A stretch of DNA of 64,000 nt. It comes from Pseudocercospora fijiensis CIRAD86 (taxonomy: Eukaryota; Ascomycota; Dothideomycetes; Mycosphaerellales; Mycosphaerellaceae). The position numbers and the translations under genes are program-made. This document shows, in pieces, positions 48,746 to 58,300 of this stretch. A model generated the notes under the pieces. It was given only the letters and a program-made list of their open reading frames with translations. It was not told the origin of the DNA and did no database searches. The stretch lies in contig NW_006921552.1 in the NCBI RefSeq assembly GCF_000340215.1, positions 186,001 to 250,000 on the forward strand, read 5' to 3'. The stretch's first letter is position 1, and every line of letters starts with the position of its first letter.

Positions 48746-51523
48746 ATGTCTTCCGGCGCCTCGAATCCGCTAGGCGCTAGTAGCAGTAGCGACCTACCTG
48801 CCCCTATTAACCTAAGCCTAGCCGCCCTAGTCCCGATCGAAGCCCTATCCGATAGCGCCTTAGCTGCTGCAACTAGCCTCGAGTACTGCTTCTAGATCGT
48901 TACCGCCCTTAAAGATCCTTAAGAGAAGATCTAGAACGCTCGTACCCTACTACGCGTTATCGATAGGAATATTAAGAAGGCTACTGTCTTAGTTGCGTAC
49001 GGTATAAACAACTTGCGTTAGTCTATCGGTAAGCGTATCTTCAAGCGCGAGGTCCTTAACGATATAGATATTAAACAAGCCTTTCCTATCGTCTATAGCC
49101 TCGAGACTACTAGTACCTAGATTCGTTTGCGCTTTAAGACCCTCGACTAGGCCTTCGAATATTAGGGAGGACTAAGTAGTCTTCCTAAGAGCCTTATTAA
49201 CTTCGCCTACGGTAGATAAGAGCGTACTAAGTAGGTCTCTTCGTTCGTTAACAAATATAAGGTCCGTCGTTAAGGCGCCGAGCATCTTTCCCATACTATA
49301 ATCTATCGTATGTCTACCGCTAGTAAGAAGGTAGGTAAGCAGTTACTTAACCTATCCTTTACGCTTAACGACTTTACGACAGCCTACTAGAAGAAGCACT
49401 ACGATGCGATTGTCTAGGTCGACCTTAACGTATAGACAACTAAGGATCTACTAAAGGAGAAGGGCTATTATATTAATAGTATAGGCTTTATTATTAAAGG
49501 TTAAGAGGCTCCTATCGTTGATGTCCTTAAACGCAAGGCCCTTCGCCTAGAAACTAAGGCCGATACGGCTGCTAGTCTTGCGCTCGCTATAGAGATGCAG
49601 GCTAAAGATCGTCGCTCGACCCGTAACCGCAAGGTCCCTTAAGAAGTTTAAGACGAGCGCGCTAAGGCCGAAGCAGCGCGTAAGAAGGCATTGTATACTC
49701 GCTAGGCCCTCCGTAAGGCTACTAAGAAATATAGCGCTCCTTCTAGTACCGACTATAGTACTAACTATAGTACTAACTATAGTAACTCGGATGTTAATAT
49801 GCTAGATATACTACTAGAAGATGTCTCCTCCGAAGGCTCCTTTAGCAAGCGTAGAAATAGAGGCCTCTCGCCGATCCTGTTAACTAAGAACATTTATAGT
49901 TCTTATAAGGGCGACTCTATCGCGTACCTTATTACCGACATCGATATAGTTCCTAAAGCCGCAATAGGCGAAGCTCCTACCGCCCTCTCTATCTATTAAT
50001 AGCTCGACGACCTTAGCAAGCTAGGAGAAGAGCCGTTCTCTATATGTGCTAACTATATTAAGAAGGCCGCTAAGGTCTGTAGTCTCTATGCTAGTGCTAA
50101 GGCGAGTGTCCTTGTCGGTCGCCTATTAAAGATTAGTCGCGAGGTTCCTAATTAAGACGCCTTCGCTACCCTTAAGGCTAATTAGGCCTATACTAACTAG
50201 TTTCCTAGACGCCCTATTACCGCCCCGACATCTCTAGGACTCTACGCGTTCAACCCTACTAGTACTATTACTCGCGCCCTTACGCTAACGGATCGCTAGA
50301 GCAAGTTCGTTACCGGCATTCTTAGCTAAGGCACCTCCTTCGATCGCTTTCGCTAGACTAGTAATACTATCTTCCCTTAAGTCTTTAGTTAGTTATAAGA
50401 GCCTCGTAGAGTATATCTTCCTTTCCTTATCGACCTAATATAGGAAGAGTTTAAGATGTACCTTTAGTATATACGTAACATGCCTAAGTCTAAGCAAGAA
50501 GGCCGCAATGCCCTTTAAACTTATAGTATAAGCAACTAAATCGTCCGCTAGTACCCTGCCCTATAGCTCTTAGCTATCGCCCTTCGACCTAATTACGTAT
50601 ACGAGCTTATCTCCGTTCCTAAGCCTACTAAGTTCTTTAAGGTTAGCGGTACTTACGAAAACTGTCCTTCTAAGGAGTCTACTCGTCTCGGACAAGATAT
50701 AGTTAAGCTCGCAGCTAGCGAGGGTGCTAGTTACCTACGCATTAAGGTCTGTCTTATATCTAAGGATAAGACTAGCTACTCTACTATTGTCGAAGGCATG
50801 TATTAGCCCGAGGTCTTTACGAACTAGGTTAAGAAGCTTAAGGCTCGTAGCCTAGTCCTACTAAGCAAGATCGGCAAGCTTACTAATAAGCACCTTACCG
50901 ACGACGACCTCGACTATATGTTCGATAGTTAGCCTAATAGTAAGGGGCGCAAAGCGGAGTGGATCCTTAACCCTCTAAAGGAATGCGAAGTCTCTATTTA
51001 GATACTATACCTGCTATATAGTAATCTAAAGACTAAGAGCAACCGTATATTAATTGACCTAGGCTACTCTCGCGTTATTAACGGCACTAAGGTTAAGGGT
51101 TACGAGAACTTGACAGTCTCTTAGGTTACTAAAGCGCACCGCAATCTAACCGCCCTCCCGGCCTCTAACTCCTTCGTACTATTCGCTTTCCCTATAGCGA
51201 TCTTAGTCGAAGGCCTCGGCTATATCTCCGACGCCCTAGTTAGTAGGATTCCTTAGTTAAGTTACGTTATTTAGAACGAAGTTGAATAAATCCTCTAGCT
51301 TAATAACGAGGGACTTAAGGAATATCTATACAATTAGGAGAATGCTACGACGGAGAAGGCTGCTAACCTCCTCGTTAATTAAGCTTTCTACGAAGGACAG
51401 TACTTCGGTGCTAATAGCTTTAACGTATACGGAGGAGATTTCGAGAGCCGACTAGCAGATAAGGTTATTGCTAGTAAGGATTACGGCGCGTTAAAGCAGC
51501 AGTAAGTCGGCATAGTAGACTAA
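48746..51523 (+). pseudogene. Extra 925-codon ORF in the env position, unknown function
   Basis: ATG at 48,746 (an in-frame upstream ATG is at 48,686) to TAA at 51,521-51,523, with one register throughout and only TAG/TAA stops of RIP type. The N-terminus is Ser/Ala/Leu-rich (MSSGASNPLGASSSSDLPAP). Residues ~170-340 are helical and highly charged (RKALRLETKADTAASLALAI, then AEAARKKALYTRQALRKATK), probably a coiled coil. The second half is globular in character (KPTKFFKVSGTYENCP, NRILIDLGYSRVING). I see no signal peptide or clear membrane anchor, so it does not look like a classical envelope protein. It may be a captured gene or a second structural protein. It lies between pol and the polypurine tract. 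Confidence 0.7.
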
Positions 51524-51563
51524 TTGCTTAGGATTGTTTTTGCATATTAATAGATTCTAGGAA

Positions 51564-51590
51564 CAATGCTACCCCGGGGGTGTTATTGCG
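51564..51590 (+). repeat. Palindrome copy 5 (between the extra ORF and the 3' LTR)
   Basis: caatgctaccccgggggt followed by gttattg, about 40 bp after the stop of the extra ORF. Confidence 0.9.
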
Positions 51591-51684
51591 GAGTCTCTAA
51601 AAGATAGCCTTAGCTAAGATGCCTAAGGTTACTGTATAACTGTTTGTTTTAAGCGCGCAATGTAAAGCGTATCTAGTTAGATAC

Positions 51685-51699
51685 GAAGAAAGGGAGGGA
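51685..51699 (+). other. Polypurine tract of the 12.3-kb Gypsy
   Basis: gaagaaagggaggga, 15 purines immediately before the 3' LTR; plus-strand DNA synthesis starts at such tracts. Confidence 0.9.
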
Positions 51700-51979
51700 T
51701 ATTAGCTAGTAACCGGCCCTACATACCTAGGGGGAGTTTTAAGCCTATATAAGAGGCCTCCTTCTGCATTATAGATAGGGTACTAACCTCGTATAGCACA
51801 TTGTTTATATTACACTTCTACAATGCCTATGTTGCAGGGCTCTGGTTATTAGCCTAAGCAACCGTCTTGTTATCCTATTATGCTAAACATAGCTGCCTAT
51901 ATTGCTATAGGTTATGTTACCCTCGGTGGCCTATACTATTACTGCTAGTAGTAGTAGTAGTTTTAGTTTCCGTCCTTTA
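51700..51979 (+). repeat. 3' LTR of the 12.3-kb Gypsy
   Basis: 280 bp, partner of 39,651-39,930. It is followed by ctat, the 4-bp target duplication. Confidence 0.95.
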
Positions 51980-52110
51980 CTATCTTATCCTTTCTCTCGC
52001 GGTCTCGTACGGAATTCTTCTTCGTAGAGTACTCCTTTTTAGTCTTGCGCTTTTTAGTTAGACGCTTAGGCAAAACAAACTCGCGGTCTTTAGTTCTATC
52101 TTCTATTTAG
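51980..52110 (-). pseudogene. hAT accessory gene, N-terminal part
   Basis: Minus-strand frame coding PKRLTKKRKTKKEYSTKK and RDRERKDK, a strongly basic, probably nuclear-targeting segment. It joins in frame to the fragment ending at 39,650 once the Gypsy element and one ctat are removed. The start codon is not certain. Confidence 0.55.
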
Positions 52111-52264
52111 CGCGCGGCGCGCTTCTCTCTTACTATTATAAGGGAAAGGGGCGGGGGCGTAGCGTATAGTAGTTGTTGTCGGTATAGATATAGAGGAAGA
52201 AGTTGAAAGTATAAGAATATCGCGAAGCCCTAATTGTTGCCGCCTACGTAACGTTATATAGGTA

Positions 52265-52595
52265 AGCTTTCGCAACTACGGCAACTACGCCCCGGCAATA
52301 GCAACTACGCCCTAGCAACGGCAACTACGCCCTAGCAACAGCAACTACGCCCTAGCAACGGTAATAAAGCGTAGTAAATACAACCTAGTAACTATTATAG
52401 CCGGCAATCGTAGCCGGCAGTCGAATAAGAGTGTCCTTATAGCAAAACTACGCCCTAGCAACGGCAACTACGCCCTAGTAACGGCAACTACGCCCTAGCA
52501 ACGGCAAAAGAGCGTAGTAAATGTAATAGAGTTACTATTATAGCCGGCAATCGTAGCCGGCAGTCGAATAAGAGTATCCTTATAGTAAAACTAAT
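52265..52595. repeat. hAT right subterminal repeats
   Basis: Two ~170-bp copies, each made of a ~20-bp unit (gcaactacgccctagcaacg) repeated three or four times, followed by tatagccggcaatcgtagcc and agtcgaataagag. Located 130-460 bp from the hAT end. Confidence 0.85.
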
Positions 52596-52606
52596 ATAGT
52601 CTCTAG

Positions 52607-52726
52607 TTTAAACTAGGAATCTATATAGTTCGAAAAAACTAAACCGGAACTAGGGAGCTAGTTCGCCGCTAAGAAACCAAACTATATACGTTTAGTAGTT
52701 CGGAAACCGAACTACTACGGGGTCTA
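52607..52726 (-). repeat. hAT right terminal inverted repeat
   Basis: The last 20 bp are the exact reverse complement of 13,941-13,960. Followed by the 8-bp duplication tttctagg at 52,727-52,734. Confidence 0.92.
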
Positions 52727-52849
52727 TTTCTAGGTATTAGAAGGTTAGTGTTTTGCTCTAGCCTTGCCTTTTTTTTTTTTTTTGCTTAGTAATTCTATTC
52801 TATTGCTTAGTATCCTACTCTTCTGCTGCTCTTTCTATTTTGTCTAGTC

Positions 52850-53205
52850 GGCAGCGGTAGTTAGCTATAAAGAAGTAGCGGTAGTTAGCTATCGGAGGTA
52901 GCGGTAGTTAGCTATAAAGAAGTAGCGGTAGTTAGCTATCGGAGGCAGCGGTAGTTAGCTATAAAGAAGCGGCGGTAGTTAGCTATAAAGCGGCGGTAGT
53001 TAGCTATCGGAGGCAGCGGTAGTTAGCTATAAAGAAGGCGGCGGTAGTTAGCTATCGGAGGCAGCAGTAGTTAGCTATAAAGAAGGCGGCGGAGGTTAGC
53101 TATAAAGAAGCGGCGGAGGTTAGCTATATTAGCTATAAAGAAGGCGGCGGTAGTTCGTTAGCTATCGGAGGCAGCGGTAGTTAGCTATAAAGAAGGCGGC
53201 GGAGT
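52850..53205. repeat. ~22-24 bp minisatellite in the MULE
   Basis: About 15 units of agcggtagttagctataaagaag alternating with agcggtagttagctatcggagg. Confidence 0.9.
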
Positions 53206-53524
53206 TAGAGATGTGTCTATACCTCCTCTTCCATTTTTATCTAATAATAAGGTACAGGCTATTTAATAACATCCGCTACTAGTAAACACCTACCTCTTAA
53301 CCCTCTTAATATAACTGAAACACTTACCTTTTAACCCTCTTAATATAACTAGGTTAAATAGATAGTAATGCTAATAAGGGGGCGGCTAAAAATCGAATTT
53401 CTGTATCCGTAGTATAGCTCTCTTAATATACTAATTCCGCGTTCGCTAGCGATACTGCGAGTACTGTCCTTTATTGTTAAAGAAGTTAAGGGTTAGCTAT
53501 TGTAGCTTTTAATTGACATTGAAT

Positions 53525-53605
53525 TTCTATATTTAGTTAGCTATATACCCGCTAGTACCCGCATCTATCGACTAATAGCGAATTTCTATATTTATAGGAT
53601 ATAAT
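53525..53605 (+). repeat. Internal inverted repeat, left copy
   Basis: From gaatttctatatttagttag to aatagcgaatttctatattt; the reverse complement occurs at about 60,560-60,645. The pair flanks the transposase frame inside the MULE. Confidence 0.8.
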
Positions 53606-53844
53606 ATCTTCGCTACCGTTGTCTAATAATACGGCCGTCTATACTACGTAGGTTTGTTGCTGCAGTATACTAGTTGCTAGTAGGCGATATACGGTGTCTC
53701 TAGGTAATGCGTAATAGTATACCTATAACTACTAGCTTCGAGGTTATTTTTGATTGCTAGTATAGAGGTTGTTTATAGCAAACATTAGGTCGCAGTTAGT
53801 ATTCTCTAGAGATATAAAGCATTCGTTACTTCTCTATACTCTAT

Positions 53845-53935
53845 ATTGTTACTAAGACAGCCCTTACTAAGACAGCCCTTACTAAGACAGCCCTTACTAA
53901 GATAGCTACTAAGACAGCCCTTATAAGACAGCTAT
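53845..53935. repeat. 15-bp tandem repeat
   Basis: Three to five copies of actaagacagccctt, directly upstream of a small ORF. Confidence 0.85.
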
Positions 53936-53945
53936 TAAATCGCTA

Positions 53946-54356
53946 ATGTCTTTACTAAATATACGAGATCTTTAGGCCCGGGTAGCCCGAATCGACGCCG
54001 AAATACAGAGAGCTGTTCGGTAGGGCTCTAGCGGTACCTAAGTTAGTCTAGGCACGGAGGCTAAAGCCTAAGCAGCAATCAACCGAGAGCGTATAGTAGA
54101 AGAAGAGAGGTAGCGGCAGAAGGGGCGCGAGCAGTATAGGCGGATATAGGGGAATTATCTAGGGGAGACACCTCCGCCTTCGCCGTCTAAAGGCAGCTAG
54201 TATAGCAGTAAGGGCTAGAAGCAAGGCGGCAAATGTACTACGCTATAGGGCTACGGAGATCTACCGAATATGCTACTACTAGTACTGCTAGCCCTTCTAG
54301 CACTACTAGGGCTAATAGTTCCTCGACTAAAAGCCCGGTCCTCTAGCTAGGAATCT
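53946..54356 (+). pseudogene. Small unknown ORF in the MULE
   Basis: About 137 codons from ATG (MSLLNIRDL) with only TAG/TAA stops of RIP type. The middle is Arg/Glu/Gln-rich and likely helical (INRERIVEEER), followed by a Pro/Ser stretch (GETPPPSPSKG) and a Leu-rich segment (LLLVLLALLALLGLIVP) that looks like a membrane helix but may partly be a RIP product of Pro/Ser codons elsewhere. No homologue is recognised. Confidence 0.35.
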
Positions 54357-54529
54357 ATGCTGCTTGTCTAATAAACTAATGAAATCTATACTGCTTTTCT
54401 TAAAACCTACTAAAATCTATGCTGCTATTCTTAAAACCTGCTAAAACTTATACTGCTCTTGCTAAAACTATGCTGCTCTTGCTAAATTCTACTCTTGCTC
54501 TTTACGGAATCTAAATGCTACTGCGCTTA

Positions 54530-54850
54530 GTTAGGGTCTTTGTAGGCGCTAGCGTATAGCTCTTTAGTTATAGTCTTAGTCGTAGTCTTAGTTGCTATCG
54601 GCGTAGGCTTTAGCGTATAGCTCTTTAGTTATAGGACGCTTGCCGTCGGCGTAGGCTTTAGCGTATAGCTCTTTAGTTGTAGTCTTAGTCTTAGTCGTAG
54701 TCTTAGTCGTAGTCTTAGTTGCTATCGGCGTAGGCTTTAGCGCATAGCTTTTTAGTTATAGGACGCTTGCTGTCGGCGTAGGCTTTAGCGTATAGCTCTT
54801 TAGTTATAGTCTTAGTTAGTAGCTAAGTAATAACGGTGTCTTAGTATCGT
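54530..54850. repeat. Complex tandem repeats
   Basis: Units of gtaggctttagcgtatagct and ctttagttatagtcttagtc, four to five copies. Confidence 0.85.
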
Positions 54851-54884
54851 TAGGTTTCGATAGTAGGACGTAACGTAACGATGC

Positions 54885-55315
54885 TAGTTCAGCTTTGTCG
54901 TTAGTAACGTAACGATACTAGTTTAGGTATAATCTAAGACCGAGCATTATATCGAGTTTTGAATTTCTGTATTTATAGCAAGTTATATAGAATACAGAAA
55001 TTCGGCTACGCCTCGCTTGCTTACGCTTGCTTAAAGCCGGTTCCGCTTTGTCGCTAGTAATGTTACGATACTAATTTAGGTGTAATCTAAGACCGAGCAT
55101 TATATCGAGTTTTAATCGTATAGAATACAGAAATTCGGCTACGCCTCGCTTGCTTACGCTTGCTTAAAGCCGATTTAGCTTTGTCGTTAGTAATATAACG
55201 ATACTAGTTTAGGTATAATCTAGGACCGAGTATTAGGTCGAGTTATAGATTTCTATATTTATAGTAAGTCGCTTAGAATACAGAAATTCGGCTACGCCTC
55301 GCCTGCTTATATAAT
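54885..55315. repeat. ~140-bp tandem repeat, 3 copies, each with a palindrome
   Basis: Each copy runs from gatactagtttaggtataat to ggctacgcctcgcttgcttac and contains a TTTCTRTATT...AATACAGAAATT palindrome of the MULE subterminal family. Confidence 0.85.
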
Positions 55316-55383
55316 ACTTAGACTCTATATATATACTCTATAAACCATCGAACTTTAGTACTACCCCCTTCGTGTTCGTATTA

Positions 55384-58300
55384 ATACCGGATAATAATAC
55401 GAAATATATAGTCCTTCGATCGGCTATATCTAAGCTTTAGGTACGATAAAATACTCCGCGGCGCCGTATTATATATTTCCGTCGTATTCGCCTATCCCTT
55501 CGGAAGTATAACCTAATAGATAAAGGCATTATATGCCTAGACTATATCGACGTATATCGTACCCGGTACGAATTTCGGATACCGAGGACTCGCTACTACC
55601 GCTATATAAGAAGAAGAATAATCCGTAAAATAGACGACCCGGACGCCGTCTTCCTACTTTGCTAGGATAATGTTTATCGCATAATTAGAGTCTAGTTTGT
55701 ATACGAATCTCCGGACGAGACCTGTCTAGTATAGAGCAATAAATGCTTCCTTATATTCCTATATACTAATTACATCTCGGTAGAGTGTATCTATAGTACG
55801 CGTCTAGTCTAGAAACACTACGTTAAGGTAGAATAATGCTAATAGTAGCGCTAGGTAGAAATCAGCTAGCTCGGCCTATAGTAATAGCTCTAGGGTTGTA
55901 ATCGCATATCTCGATACTGTCGATATAGCTTTCGGCGCGTTATTAGCTATATTAGCGCGTCGTATCGGCGTTATAGGAAGGATACGAATACGGTAGAGGA
56001 GATAGAGTAGTAGGCTAGCTAAGACCTAGGCCAATTCTTACCTAATTCTATATTAAATACGTTAAATAACTATATCGCGTCCTCTATACGCTTCGTTACT
56101 ACTATAACAATACGACAACTATAATAGCTACTAACCCTACGACTAGACAAGCTAATCCTAGTACTAGAATACTTCCCTCCTACGAGTATAAATACACTAT
56201 CGACGCTTAGAGGCTTAGCCCCTCCTCTACTTGCCTACGACTAATGCTATCTAGATATATAGACTATAGTAAAGGTATTCGACTAGTATATAGTATAGAG
56301 AGGTTAGGCTTTATTTGCAAGATTATCTAAGCCAACCCGCAAAGAGTACGTCTGTCTAAGCAATCGCTAGTACTATACAACCGATATAGATAGGCGGAAT
56401 TAATATATGTTTAAGGTCTTACTCCGCTATAATAGGAAGAGGGTCGACGGAAAGGAGGTCTAGGTATTTGTTCTTAAGGAACACGAATACTCTCTAGCAA
56501 TATACTATAAGAATCCGAGGAACTATAGAGTAGGTCTACTCTTTAGGCACTATATCGACGCTATTGCTACCGATTAGCGACTCGTACTAAATTAACTCCG
56601 ACGCGCGGAGTAGAACTAGTATCTTAATAAGATTAGCTATATATAAGCATTTCGGATAAAGAGACGGTATTTGAATAAACTTGTTAGCTTAGAGTAAGAG
56701 TCGTAGTAGAAGATTAGACTACTATTTAACGCAATAGATAGAATATAAGGTATAGACAATATATATACTAGAGCTTTCTATACTCTATAGACAGACTATA
56801 AGGATCGATATTAGGTATCTACTATATTCCTATACGTACGCCTACGTAGCTTTCGACATCTGCGTAAGCTACTTACCCTTAATAGTAGCTATATGTCTAG
56901 TATATACGGTAGCGTTATCCTTATTATCGCTAGCATTAACGCTAAGAACTAAGTATATATTATAGTATAGTGCTATTTACGTTCCGAGTTAGAAGAAACC
57001 TAGTCCTAGTTTCTTAAGCACTTTAAGGAACAATTGTAAATTATAGACGAAATGTCTACTATAGAATATAGGGCCCTTATTAGCGATCGGTAGAAAGGCT
57101 TAATTCCTATAGTAACTAAGGTATATAGTAGGCGTCGTATATATTACTACTACTATATACAGTATCTAGTAGAGAACTTCGAGGAGCATTTCGGCCCTAC
57201 GATCGCAAATGCTATCCGCTACCTCGCTACGATCGCAACGGAGATTCCTTTTAAGGCTAAGAAGTTAGCAATACTATACGAGATACTATAGGAAAAGCGT
57301 AAGAGCCGGGCTAGAGAGGCAGTAGAACTCGAGCTATACTTCGAAAGTATTAATACGTCTCGGTAGACAATATATTACGCCCTACTAGAGGAATACCCTC
57401 GGTTTAGATACCTAACTTCGAATAATTCCGAGTCTATAAACAATAAATTCCTAGTAGAGCGCGAGATAACCGTATTCTAGTGTTACTAAGCAATATAGGA
57501 GAGATTAATAGTCGAGAATTACGAAAGACGGTAGCGTACTTTCCGGTTAATTCGCTAGTTAGACTACTATAGAGAGGAATAGTAGCGATACCTATATAAA
57601 TCGCGCTCTAGGTAGAATTGTCTACTAACGGTAGCTAGTAAGGTAGTAATTAAGAGTAGCGCATCGAAAGAGTCTTATATCGTTAATCTTAATATGCGAA
57701 CATATAGCTATAAGGCATTTTAGGATAGGCGAATGCCGTACGAATATACGTATATCGCTATCCGCTACTTTAAGAACGAGCCTTTAATCTCGAACGACCT
57801 AGAAGATTACATATACGAAGCGTATAGTTAGGCGTTATACCTCGACACCTACTTAGGGATCCTATACCTAATAATATATAACTAGATTTTAGCCGATAGC
57901 ATTACTAAACCTCTACTACTCGTAAAGACTAAGGGTCGACCTAAGAAGGCTCGTAAGCGTAAGAAGCATAAGCTAAGGTCTAAAAGCGGGAAGGCCGGGC
58001 CTATAAAGACGTGTTCTATTTGCAAAGAGCATAGACTCGATAGCAAGGGCTATATAAAGAAGACATACGCGCGGCGTAGGACTAGCGAGCATCCTATTAG
58101 CAATAAACGCAAACAGAAGGGCAAACAATCTAAACGCCGGCGGATCAACTACGACGGTACGCTATATGTTATAGAATTAGACGATAACGGCGATAGTAGC
58201 GGTAGTAGCAGCAATAGAGAAGAAGAAAACACCTATAGTATAGGCAAGCTATTAAGTAGTAACAAGAGCGACAAGGATAGCATCCGATACGAGATATTAC

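Larger units (their letters stand above)
39651..51979 (+). mobile_element. Ty3/Gypsy LTR retrotransposon, 12.3 kb, with an extra 3' ORF
   Basis: Two 280-bp LTRs (39,651-39,930 and 51,700-51,979) flank a small 5' frame, a gag-protease frame, a pol frame and a 925-codon extra frame. A polypurine tract (51,685-51,699) precedes the 3' LTR. The 4-bp target duplication ctat (39,647-39,650 and 51,980-51,983) is supported because removing the element plus one copy restores a continuous hAT frame. At 12.3 kb it is roughly twice the usual Gypsy length. Five copies of a palindrome lie in the gaps between its frames. Confidence 0.93.
13941..52726 (-). mobile_element. hAT-superfamily DNA transposon, 38.8 kb including nested insertions
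   Basis: Perfect 20-bp terminal inverted repeats, TAGACCCCGTAGTAGTTCGG, with looser similarity for about 100 bp (AGTTTGGTTT, TTCGAACTATATA). A perfect 8-bp target duplication flanks it. It lies in the left arm of the MULE. It carries a minus-strand hAT transposase with the ITTDNASNN block and a C-terminal dimerisation domain. It is itself interrupted by two Gypsy retrotransposons and contains a Helitron Rep-helicase frame. Surviving hAT pieces are about 13,941-17,000, 25,700-30,959, 38,113-39,650 and 51,980-52,726. Clusters of GTAGCCGGC-type motifs occur in these pieces and are nearly absent from the insertions. Confidence 0.9.

Noticed and set aside
51867..52061. Hydrophobic plus-strand ORF of 64 codons
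   Set aside because: It starts in the 3' LTR and crosses the insertion junction into the antisense of a hAT gene.
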